From NCBI GenBank assembly GCA_024638585.1, contig JAHEKA010000028.1:1-12687 (forward strand): a DNA stretch of 12,687 nucleotides. Direction: 5' to 3'. Each line of letters starts with the position of its first letter. The stretch's first letter is position 1. This DNA comes from Rhodospirillales bacterium (GTDB lineage Bacteria; Pseudomonadota; Alphaproteobacteria; SMXQ01). This document shows, piece after piece, positions 5,600-11,762 of this stretch. The notes beneath the pieces were generated by a model. The model did not search any database. It was not told the origin of the DNA and was given only the letters and a program-made list of their open reading frames with translations. The position numbers and the translations under genes are program-made.

Positions 5600-6577
5600 C
5601 TATTCGATCGGCACGAACAGGGCTTCGAGCTTCGGAGGGGCGGCGATCATCGCCTGTTCGGTGAGGTATCCGATGAACGCCTGCAGGGTCGTGCGGTTGG
5701 GGGCGATGCCGTAGGGCCAGGGATCGTCACCGAAGACCTCGCGGATCACCTCCACCTCTTTCCACATCCAGGGCAGCATATAGCGCAGCGTCCCTTCGTG
5801 GCGCATCCGTGCCAATGCCAGGTCCCGGGCCGCGGTGAAGGCATCGAACAGGCTTTTCGCGACGAAGGGGTGCGCCTCGTACACGGCGCGGCGGATGACG
5901 ACGACATGCATCGCCGGGAAGATTCCGGTGCGTCGGTAATAATCGCGCTCGACCTCCGGGAAATCCGGGAACAGGCGCACGATGTCGGGATGCCGGCCGA
6001 GGGAGGAGGGCACCACGGAGCCCATCGTCGCGTCGATGGCACCGTCTTCCAGAAGCTGGCGCAGCGGCTTGCCGGACTGGTTGATCTCGATATCGACCGG
6101 TTCAAGAAGGGCAGGGGCGCTGGGGTTGGGGTTGGTGCCAGGGCGTTCCATCTCGCCCTGCACCCAGTGGATGCGCGTGAGATCGACCCCGTAATCATGG
6201 GCCAGGAATCCCCGCACATAGACCGCGGCGGTGGAGGTGTAGATCGGCGTGCCGACCCGCCTGCCTTCCAGGTCCTTCGGGTTTCCGATCCCCGCCTTGC
6301 GGTTGACCACGACCGAGGAATGGCGGAACACGCGGGAGGGAAACACCGGGATCGCCACCAGAGGGCAGTCGCCCGCCGCCGCCCGGGTGACGTATTCGGC
6401 GCACGACATTTCGGACGCATCGAACCGCGCCTCGTTGGTCATGGCGTGGAAGATCTCGCGCGGCCGATCGTTGATGATGAAAGAAAGGTCGATCCCGGCC
6501 GGGCTGACCTCCCCGGTATAGAGAGGCAAGACCCGGTCGTAGAGGCCGGAGGCGAATGTCAGGGGCAGGTCGGGCAT
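5600..6577 (-). CDS. 4,5-dihydroxyphthalate decarboxylase-like protein (solute-binding-protein fold)
   Basis: This is a 325-aa protein of the Pht5 family, which shares the periplasmic-binding-protein fold with NMT1/ABC substrate-binding proteins yet includes cytoplasmic decarboxylases of phthalate degradation. Family features seen: LTFASGLYDRVLPLYTGEV at the N-terminus, DASEMSCAEYV near 55, VAIPVFPSRVFRHSSVVVNR at about 75-93, PKDLEGRRVGTPIYTSTAAV at about 100-119, and RTGIFPAMHVVVIRR in the second lobe. Length is normal for Pht5 (about 330). No signal peptide is present, supporting a cytoplasmic enzyme over a transport receptor. It is the last gene of the cluster, 34 nt after the oxidase gene, with no clear Shine-Dalgarno, suggesting translational dependence on the gene before. 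The exact substrate is uncertain; many database entries with this name are not tested. Confidence 0.85.
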   Translation of the reverse strand: MPDLPLTFASGLYDRVLPLYTGEVSPAGIDLSFIINDRPREIFHAMTNEARFDASEMSCAEYVTRAAAGDCPLVAIPVFPSRVFRHSSVVVNRKAGIGNPKDLEGRRVGTPIYTSTAAVYVRGFLAHDYGVDLTRIHWVQGEMERPGTNPNPSAPALLEPVDIEINQSGKPLRQLLEDGAIDATMGSVVPSSLGRHPDIVRLFPDFPEVERDYYRRTGIFPAMHVVVIRRAVYEAHPFVAKSLFDAFTAARDLALARMRHEGTLRYMLPWMWKEVEVIREVFGDDPWPYGIAPNRTTLQAFIGYLTEQAMIAAPPKLEALFVPIE

Positions 6578-6611
6578 GAGCGGCGCGAGGGAGGCTGGAC
6601 GCCGGGCCGTC

Positions 6612-7343
6612 TTATTCAGGGATGGCGGCGAGCAGGTCCGCGAGGTGGCCCTTCCAGATGCGGTCGATGGCCCAACTGCGGCGCGCGCCGTCGAGGATCA
6701 GCTCCTGCTCCGCCTTCCTGGTCGCGTATTGGGAAGCGACATCCATCATCATATGGGCGTGTTCGACATCGGCTTCCGTGTGCTCCACATTGACGGCCTG
6801 CTTCTTTAGCGGGATGCCCACCTCATCGCGCATCTTGACCCCTATGCGCCGCGACATGGCGCCGCCTTCCAGAATCTCATCGGAATTGCTCAGCTCCAGC
6901 GCGGACGATGCGGCGAGCGCCGAAAGCCAATGGCTGTTGCGCGCCAAATGCAGCCAAGCGTAACAGCAGGTGAGGCATCCGTCGGACGGGCCCACGCGGT
7001 CGAAGTCTTCCGGTTTGAGGCCGACCGCCGCGCCTTCCTGGAAATTCATGGTGTAGTGGTCGGCCTTGCCGATCGACGGATCGCCGTCCAGCTCGTCGCG
7101 CTCATGCTCCCAGATCACATGCTTGATCGGCATCGGTGCGACCGACTGCACCTGGGCCCAGCACTCGCGCCGGTTGACCGTCCAGTGGGTGCGCTGGATG
7201 ACATACATGCGCGCGCGTTCCAGGTTGAACTTGAGGCCAAGCAAGCGTTTGAAGGCGTCCGATTCGAATTGCGCATTGGCCAAGCGAACGAGTTCGGCCT
7301 CCAGCTCCTTGAGGCCGTCGCCTGTTTCCACTGCCGTCGCCAT
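6612..7343 (-). CDS. Iron-containing redox enzyme, heme-oxygenase-like fold (PqqC/TenA/HDO-like)
   Basis: This is a 243-aa all-helical protein of the heme-oxygenase-like oxidase group, whose members (for example UndA, BesC, SznF central domain, CADD) are cytoplasmic iron enzymes that use O2 to cleave or oxidise small substrates. The key feature is VEHTEADVEHAHMMMD, giving His188-x3-Asp192-x2-His195, the HxxxDxxH iron-ligand motif of the last core helix. Acidic and His residues that could supply the remaining ligands are in IWEHERDELDGD (Glu79-Glu84), His96 and Glu150; which of these bind iron is inference. SDGCLTCCYAW at about 120-130 is a Cys-rich turn of unknown meaning. The start at 7343 has GGAAGGA upstream. 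It lies between the small cupin and the decarboxylase-like gene, so its substrate is probably that of the cluster. Confidence 0.78.
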   Translation of the reverse strand: MATAVETGDGLKELEAELVRLANAQFESDAFKRLLGLKFNLERARMYVIQRTHWTVNRRECWAQVQSVAPMPIKHVIWEHERDELDGDPSIGKADHYTMNFQEGAAVGLKPEDFDRVGPSDGCLTCCYAWLHLARNSHWLSALAASSALELSNSDEILEGGAMSRRIGVKMRDEVGIPLKKQAVNVEHTEADVEHAHMMMDVASQYATRKAEQELILDGARRSWAIDRIWKGHLADLLAAIPE

Positions 7344-7385
7344 AACCGCTTTCCTTCCGCTTTGTTCTCGAGCGTTCGCCGCGCC

Positions 7386-7748
7386 CTACGACTGGCCGCG
7401 CACGACCTCGCCGGGGGTGTGGGTGACCTGCCAGACCAGGGCCGGGGTGTCGCCGGTGTTCTGGAATTGCTCATGTTCCCGGTTGCCCACCAGGGCGCAG
7501 TCGCCGGCCAACAGGCGCTTCTCGCTGACGGTGCCGTCCTCATGCTTGGTGCGCACGGTGAACTCGCCCTCTATCACGTAGAGCGCCTGGCTGGTGCCGT
7601 CATGAAAATGGAACTCGTTGCCCTCGCCCGGCTGGTACTGGATACGCCCGACGGTCAGGATCTCATCCTGGATCAGGACCTTGCGCCGCCCGCCTTTGAC
7701 GACCGTCAGATCGTCATCCGGACGCCAGACCTTAGTCATTTCCGTCAT
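7386..7748 (-). CDS. Small single-domain cupin protein
   Basis: This is a 120-aa cupin. Motif 1 reads GEGNEFHFHDGTSQALYVIE followed by G61 (His47, His49); the usual metal-binding Glu is replaced by Gln54. Motif 2 reads AGDCALVGNREHEQFQN (His92, Asn97). So a three-histidine metal site is possible without the acidic ligand. The start at 7748 is preferred over an upstream in-frame ATG at 7844, because a GAGGGAGG site lies 8 nt before it and the longer version would overlap the preceding gene with non-cupin residues. It is third in the cluster, 49 nt after the double-cupin gene and 42 nt before the oxidase. It could be a dioxygenase, isomerase or binding protein; the sequence does not decide. Confidence 0.85.
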   Translation of the reverse strand: MTEMTKVWRPDDDLTVVKGGRRKVLIQDEILTVGRIQYQPGEGNEFHFHDGTSQALYVIEGEFTVRTKHEDGTVSEKRLLAGDCALVGNREHEQFQNTGDTPALVWQVTHTPGEVVRGQS

Positions 7749-7756
7749 TGTTCCAG

Positions 7757-7764
7757 CCTCCCTC
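7757..7764 (-). promoter_or_regulatory. Ribosome-binding site fixing the small cupin start
   Basis: GAGGGAGG on the minus strand lies 8 nt before the ATG at 7748 and is the reason the shorter start was chosen. Confidence 0.75.
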
Positions 7765-7797
7765 TTGGCGATCCTTGGCGCGATGCGACGCCGGCAT

Positions 7798-8931
7798 TCA
7801 GGCTTCGGCGGTAGCGGCCATCTTGTCGAGCAACATTTGCTCATCCATGAACTTGCTCATGTGGCACGGTGCGCCATGCTTGGCGAGCTCGTCCAGATAG
7901 ATCTTGTGGATGCGCGGGTCCTGGTCTTCGTATTCGATCTGCCGCCCGCCGTCCTTGACGCTGACGCCGAGCGCCGCCGCCTGTTTCTTGCGTTCGCCGG
8001 TGAAGGGGAAACGCCGATTGCCGAGGTTCATGGCGAGATAGCGCGCCCATTCGGGGCTGGTGTTGAAATGCTGGTGATACATCATGTCGGGCGGCGCGAA
8101 GACGACGCCATGGCGCCAGTCGATGCGCACCATCTCCTCGTCTTCCGGGTACCACATCAGCGAATAGCCAGACCCGGTGACGTTGAAGATGAAGAAATCG
8201 GGCCCGTGGCGGTGGGCCTTCTTGTAGGTGCCCACCGGCATGGCGGAGCAATGCGCCTTCATCACCCCGTTGCCCAGCAGGAACTGGATGGACGTGGATC
8301 CCGGCCCGCGGTCGTCCTGGGGCTTCAGCTCGAACCCCGCCATATCGGCGACGAAGTTGGTCTCCCACAGGGTAGGCCCGCGATCGAGGGTGTATTCTTG
8401 GCCTTCCCCTTCGAAATAGCCGTCCGGACCGAGCCGTTCCGGGAAGCCGTTCTCACAATTGAAGATCAGGTCTTCGCTCATAAACAGGTTGTAGACCAGC
8501 GGCAGATAATTGCAGCAGGCGAGCACGGCGGGCGTATCGCCCGAGCCATTGAACAGCCGGTAGCGCGCGTTTAGCGGCAGGGCGAACAGGCTCTTGGGGC
8601 CCCATTCGAAGGTGCGCATGGTGCCGTCGGGTTGTTCGATCTGTGTCGACCCATGGCCTTCGAGCACATAGACCAGTTGCTCATAGAGATGCTTGAGCGG
8701 GGCCGAAGAGCCGCCGCCCGGGATCTTGTAGAGGAACAGGGTGGTGAAATCGGCGCGCGCCTTCAGGTGAATGATGGCGCCGTCCATGCCATAACGCGGC
8801 CAGGGCCGGGTTTCCGCGTCCAGCAGGTCCACCCCATAGCCCTCGATGACAGGGACGGGCTCCGATTCCGCCCAGTCTTCGTAGGGATCGATCAGGACCC
8901 TCGGATTCGCAATCGGTGTGCCGCTGGCCAT
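7798..8931 (-). CDS. Double-cupin (bicupin) protein, dioxygenase-like
   Basis: This is a 377-aa protein with two cupin domains, as in gentisate 1,2-dioxygenase-like and related bicupins. The first domain (about 50-135) contains PLKHLYEQLVYVLEGHGS, in which His81, Glu84 and Gly92 fit a shortened motif 1. The second (about 210-300) contains GTYKKAHRHGPDFFIFNVTG with His240 and His242, the Glu position being Phe, and PPDMMYHQHFN with His286/His288 and Asn290 as motif 2. A metal site in the second cupin is therefore plausible. The C-terminal tail (about 310-377) is charged and helical. There is no signal peptide. The start at 8931 has GGAAGGA upstream. A sigma70-like promoter about 70-100 nt before the start suggests that this gene opens its own transcript with the small cupin, oxidase and decarboxylase-like genes. 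Confidence 0.83.
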   Translation of the reverse strand: MASGTPIANPRVLIDPYEDWAESEPVPVIEGYGVDLLDAETRPWPRYGMDGAIIHLKARADFTTLFLYKIPGGGSSAPLKHLYEQLVYVLEGHGSTQIEQPDGTMRTFEWGPKSLFALPLNARYRLFNGSGDTPAVLACCNYLPLVYNLFMSEDLIFNCENGFPERLGPDGYFEGEGQEYTLDRGPTLWETNFVADMAGFELKPQDDRGPGSTSIQFLLGNGVMKAHCSAMPVGTYKKAHRHGPDFFIFNVTGSGYSLMWYPEDEEMVRIDWRHGVVFAPPDMMYHQHFNTSPEWARYLAMNLGNRRFPFTGERKKQAAALGVSVKDGGRQIEYEDQDPRIHKIYLDELAKHGAPCHMSKFMDEQMLLDKMAATAEA

Positions 8932-8982
8932 GGTCCGTTCCTTCCCGTTTCGTTTGCCGGCGAAACCCGGCCGGATCTGCTG

Positions 8983-9003
8983 GGCTTTGAAAGCCGGTTT
9001 TTT
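8983..9003. other. Hairpin in the double-cupin leader
   Basis: GGCTTT (8983-8988) and AAAGCC (8990-8995) form a near-perfect palindrome, followed on the plus strand by GG and T6 (8998-9003). It resembles an intrinsic terminator on the plus strand, but no plus-strand gene runs into it. On the minus strand it would lie just at the 5' end of a transcript from the promoter at 9006-9034. Confidence 0.4.
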
Positions 9004-9005
9004 CG

Positions 9006-9034
9006 ATTATCGTGAATCGAGGCCGAATATTCAA
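9006..9034 (-). promoter_or_regulatory. Sigma70-like promoter upstream of the double-cupin gene
   Basis: On the minus strand TTGAAT (9029-9034), a 17-nt spacer and GATAAT (9006-9011) match the sigma70 consensus at four and five of six positions with optimal spacing. It lies in the 137-nt gap between the TAXI-like gene and the double-cupin gene, with a predicted start near 8999. Confidence 0.55.
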
Positions 9035-9068
9035 ACGGATTGCCGGGTTCCGTGCGGCGCCTAGCCCC

Positions 9069-10040
9069 CTAGTCCAGGTAGCCGATTTCCCGCCAATAGG
9101 CCTCGGCGGCCGGATGCAGGGGCACGCGCAGCGGCGCGTCCTCGCAATCGGTGCACATGCGCTCCAGCGGCAGGGGACCCTCGTATTGCCAGGGAATCAG
9201 GTGCTTGCGGGCCTCGAAGGCGGTGCAGATCCGCCGTACCAGGTCGTCGGGGGCGTCCGCATGGACCAGGATCGGCCAGCCGGAGAAATCCAGGGTCGTG
9301 ATGTCGCCCGGGAAACCGGGAAATTCCTTCTTGCGGGCGATATGGCGGATGTGGCCGATCTCTTCCAGCTTCTGGATGGTCTCTTCGCGCATGTTGAGCA
9401 CCTTCATGCCGGCGTCTACCGCGTCGTTGCCCCAGTTGAGGGCGGATTCGTCGAACATGGCGTTGAGCTCGCCATTCAGGACACCCTCGAACTTTGGCGT
9501 GCCGGGGTGAGGGATGCCGCCCTCGCGCAGGTCCGCCCCGCCCCAGGACCGCAGGTCCTCCATGGTGAAGCCGGCGGCGGCGCAGAGGTCGATGAAGGTC
9601 TGGGTCAGCCAGTGATCGGCCCGGCCCCGCAGGCCGACGCGTAGCGGGAAGCGCCTTTCTGCGATGTCCTCGATGTATTCCAGGCCGGTGTCGGCGGCCA
9701 CCATGAACAGGCAGAGGTCGAGAGAGGGAATCACGGCGATGGTGCGGACCGGCTGGGGTTCGGTAAACGGCGCGTTGCCGCGATAGGCGACGCTGAGCGC
9801 CGCAGCCGGGTTGGTGATGGCCAGCGCGGAGGTGCCCGCCACCACCTCCTCCACCCCGGCATTGGTGGCCGAACCGAAGAGGGCAAGCGGCCAGTCATCG
9901 GTATATTGGGGGCGGAGAAGCACCTTGGCCTGGTTGTAGGGTTGGTCCTTCATCGCCACCAGTTCACAGGCGATTTCCAACGCCACTCGGGACCGGATGG
10001 TCGCCGGTTGCGGTCTGATGTCTTTCGGCAGCTTGGCCAT
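9069..10040 (-). CDS. TAXI-family solute-binding-fold protein without a signal peptide
   Basis: This is a 323-aa protein of the TAXI (TRAP-associated extracytoplasmic immunogenic) solute-binding group. Typical segments are AGVEEVVAGTSALAITNPAA at about 61-80, RTIAVIPSLDLCLFMVAADT at about 99-118, the hinge region FPLRVGLRGRADHW, and the C-terminal APLRVPLHPAAEAYWREIGY, which closely follows the usual TAXI ending. It begins MAKLPKDIRPQPATIRSRVA, polar and without a hydrophobic core, so export by Sec is not expected. The start at 10040 is fixed by GGGAGGA 7 nt upstream; the longer frame to 10145 adds no signal peptide either. TAXI proteins normally feed membrane permeases, but none lies in this window. 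It is the first gene of the minus-strand cluster. A cytoplasmic binding or enzymatic role is inference, by analogy with the Pht5-like gene. Confidence 0.8.
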   Translation of the reverse strand: MAKLPKDIRPQPATIRSRVALEIACELVAMKDQPYNQAKVLLRPQYTDDWPLALFGSATNAGVEEVVAGTSALAITNPAAALSVAYRGNAPFTEPQPVRTIAVIPSLDLCLFMVAADTGLEYIEDIAERRFPLRVGLRGRADHWLTQTFIDLCAAAGFTMEDLRSWGGADLREGGIPHPGTPKFEGVLNGELNAMFDESALNWGNDAVDAGMKVLNMREETIQKLEEIGHIRHIARKKEFPGFPGDITTLDFSGWPILVHADAPDDLVRRICTAFEARKHLIPWQYEGPLPLERMCTDCEDAPLRVPLHPAAEAYWREIGYLD

Positions 10041-10223
10041 GGCTCGATCCTCCCTTGGGCCACGGGCGCGGGCGCACCGCGGCATCATTTGGATTATGGC
10101 TAGCCTATTCATGGTGGATTGGGAAGGACTCGCGGCCTGGACCAAGCGGTGGCGGGGCGCCGCCGGGCCATATTGTCAAGCCGCGCGGAGGCGATTACCC
10201 TCACTCCGGGATGAGGTACAGAA
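10041..10223. other. Divergent gap between the TAXI-like and YrbL-like genes
   Basis: This 183-nt region holds the TAXI-like ribosome-binding site (10048-10054), an 8-bp palindrome GGCTAGCC near 10098-10105, and a GAGG ribosome-binding site for the YrbL-like gene (10213-10216). Promoters for both directions are expected here. A CATAAT word on the minus strand lacks a matching -35 box, so no promoter is called. Confidence 0.5.
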
Positions 10224-10952
10224 ATGGCTGAGGCTGGCGAGAACCTTCGCGGCGGCAGCCGTCCTTGGCGTCGGCTCCCCGGTGATGGACGCAGCCGATC
10301 TGGCGTCGGCGACCCGGTGATCCAGCTGTGCCGCGAGAGACGGTTCGCTAGCGGTTATCATCGGGATTGCTTCGTGCACCCCGGGAATGAAAGCCGTTGT
10401 ATCAAGGTTTCCCGCGGGGGCGACCACAGGGAAACCATGCGTGAGACGGAATATTTCGAGCATCTGGAGCGGCGCGGAATCCCCTGGGACCTGATACCCA
10501 GGTGCCATGGCTATGTGGAGACCAACCTGGGCGCCGGGGCGGTCTTCGATCTCGTGCGCGATGCCGACGGAGAAATCGCCAAGCCCCTGGGCCATTACCT
10601 GTCGTCCCCGAGGCTCGCGGAAAAGCATCGCTTCGGCCTGGCGGAGGCATTGGCGGCGCTGAGGCGATACCTCACCGACCATCGCATCGTCATCCGGACG
10701 CTCAAGGCCAAGAACCTGGTCTACCGTGTGGTCACCCCGGAAGAGGGGCAGCTATATATTGTGGATAATATAGGCAACACCGATCTCATCCCGGCGGCGA
10801 CGCATATCCGGCTTTTTGCGGTGCGCAAGATCAACCGAAAATGGCCCCGGTTCGAGCGGGACCTGTTGGCCGACTACGCGGACAATCCCCATGTGGCCGG
10901 GATCATTGCCGAGGCGCGGCGCGCATTTGGGCGCAAGGAGCCCACCGGTTGA
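10224..10952 (+). CDS. YrbL-family (PhoP regulatory network) protein, kinase-like fold
   Basis: This is a 242-aa protein of the YrbL family; E. coli YrbL, about 210 aa, is a PhoP/Mg-responsive protein of unknown biochemistry. Family segments: SGYHRDCFVHPGNESRCIKV at about 43-62, with Lys61 at the ATP-lysine position, AVFDLVRDADG at about 106-116, and YIVDNIGNTDLIPAATHI at about 178-195, followed by the basic KINRKWPRFERDL. The loop reads RIVIRTLKAKNLVY: Thr159 stands where a catalytic Asp would be, while Asn164 and Asp181 (the DFG-like position) remain. The first 30 residues are an unconserved tail. The start at 10224 has GAGG 7 nt upstream, and a GTG at Val32 is a weaker alternative. It overlaps the start of its paralogue, suggesting that they work together. 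Whether it is active is unknown. Confidence 0.82.
   Translation: MAEAGENLRGGSRPWRRLPGDGRSRSGVGDPVIQLCRERRFASGYHRDCFVHPGNESRCIKVSRGGDHRETMRETEYFEHLERRGIPWDLIPRCHGYVETNLGAGAVFDLVRDADGEIAKPLGHYLSSPRLAEKHRFGLAEALAALRRYLTDHRIVIRTLKAKNLVYRVVTPEEGQLYIVDNIGNTDLIPAATHIRLFAVRKINRKWPRFERDLLADYADNPHVAGIIAEARRAFGRKEPTG
10935..10940 (+). promoter_or_regulatory. Ribosome-binding site for a TTG start overlapping the upstream stop
   Basis: AAGGAG lies 8 nt before the TTG at 10949, inside the last codons of the upstream gene. The TTGA overlap of start and stop is typical of translational coupling and fixes the start of the second YrbL-like gene. Confidence 0.8.
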
Positions 10953-11641
10953 GCCCCGACACGGCCCTCGGTCCTTCCCCTTCCGGTGCCGGCAGTCCGG
11001 CCCAGGGCGGTGCGCCTCTCGACCTTTCCAGCGCGACGCTGATTGGCCGCGGCTGGAAGCGAGATTGCTACCTCCACCCCGCCGATCCCGAGCTTTGCAT
11101 CAAGGTGCCGAGTGCCGAGCCCAAAGGGACCCGCCGGTTCCGCGAGCGCTTTATCGAATGGCGGACCGGGGGCAGCATCGGCGATCAGCACAACGCCCGG
11201 GAATGGGCCGCCTATCGCCGGTTCGGAAATCTGCTTGCAGCCTACCTTCCGGTTTATCACGGCCTCATAGCCACCACCCGTGGCCGCGGGCTGCTGATCG
11301 ACGTGGTGCGCGATGCCGACGGGGCCCCGTCTGCGCATCTCAAGGATTGGCTGCGCGACAAGCCGGTGGCAACGGCGGCGCCGCTGTTGACTCAATTGAA
11401 CGGTTTGTTGGACCTGCTCCTGCGCCATGAGATCTGGCTGATGGACCTCAACCTCACCAATTTCGTCGCGCGAATCGATGCCGAGGGCGCCGCGCGGCCG
11501 ATGCTGATCGACATCAAGCGCATCGCCGACAACAAGGAACTGTTCCAGGTCTCCGGTTGGTCGCGGACCCTGATGCGCCGCAAGCTCGCGCGCCGGATTG
11601 CCCGTTTTCACGCCAAGGTCGAAATGACCCAGAACGGCTGA
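10949..11641 (+). CDS. Second YrbL-family kinase-like protein (TTG start)
   Basis: This is a 230-aa paralogue of the preceding gene. Matching segments are IGRGWKRDCYLHPADPELCI (residues 32-51, then Lys52), LLIDVVRDADG (about 115-125) and EIWLMDLNLTNFVARI. Here Asp166 and Asn171 form a kinase-type D-x4-N catalytic loop and LIDIK (Asp188) fits the metal-binding position, so this member keeps residues that the upstream paralogue lacks. The ATG at 10841 would overlap the previous gene by over 100 nt with unrelated residues. I prefer TTG at 10949 because AAGGAG lies 8 nt before it and it overlaps the upstream stop. The first 25 residues are a Pro/Gly/Ser-rich tail. It is followed after 121 nt by an LPS-core glycosyltransferase, so a role in phosphorylating or controlling envelope components is a reasonable but untested inference. 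Confidence 0.8.
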   Translation: MSPDTALGPSPSGAGSPAQGGAPLDLSSATLIGRGWKRDCYLHPADPELCIKVPSAEPKGTRRFRERFIEWRTGGSIGDQHNAREWAAYRRFGNLLAAYLPVYHGLIATTRGRGLLIDVVRDADGAPSAHLKDWLRDKPVATAAPLLTQLNGLLDLLLRHEIWLMDLNLTNFVARIDAEGAARPMLIDIKRIADNKELFQVSGWSRTLMRRKLARRIARFHAKVEMTQNG

Positions 11642-11684
11642 GTCCTCTCCCGGTCAAGACGGCGAAGCCGGCCGCGGCCGATCC

Positions 11685-11714
11685 GCCATTTGTCCGATGG
11701 CTGGGCCGTGTTTT
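11685..11714 (+). terminator. Weak terminator-like hairpin after the YrbL pair
   Basis: GCCAT (11685-11689) pairs with ATGGC (11697-11701) across a 7-nt loop, and T5 follows some 8 nt later. The distance between stem and T-run makes it a weak candidate, so transcription may continue into the glycosyltransferase. Confidence 0.25.
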
Positions 11715-11762
11715 TGGTGCTAATCAATGTGAGCACGTAATCGGGGGAGCGGTCCGTTCACC

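Noticed and set aside
5465..6793. Plus-strand open frame of 442 codons
   Set aside because: It lies opposite the Pht5-like gene, which has clear family motifs; the plus-strand product is rich in Arg/Gly/His/Asp with no domain.
7386..7844. Longer version of the small cupin starting at 7844
   Set aside because: It would overlap the double-cupin gene and add residues unlike cupins; the ATG at 7748 has a strong ribosome-binding site.
6930..8574. Plus-strand open frames opposite the oxidase, cupin and double-cupin genes
   Set aside because: They are antisense shadows; the minus-strand products have motifs and ribosome-binding sites.
9069..10145. Longer version of the TAXI-like gene starting at 10145
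   Set aside because: The extra 35 residues form no signal peptide, and the ATG at 10040 has GGGAGGA upstream.
10151..10179. Perfect TTGACA (minus strand, 10174-10179) as a -35 box for the TAXI-like gene
   Set aside because: At 17 nt spacing the -10 position reads CCCGCC, so no promoter is supported.
10841..11641. ATG start at 10841 for the second YrbL-like gene
   Set aside because: It would overlap the upstream gene by over 100 nt; the TTG at 10949 has AAGGAG and the coupled TTGA overlap.
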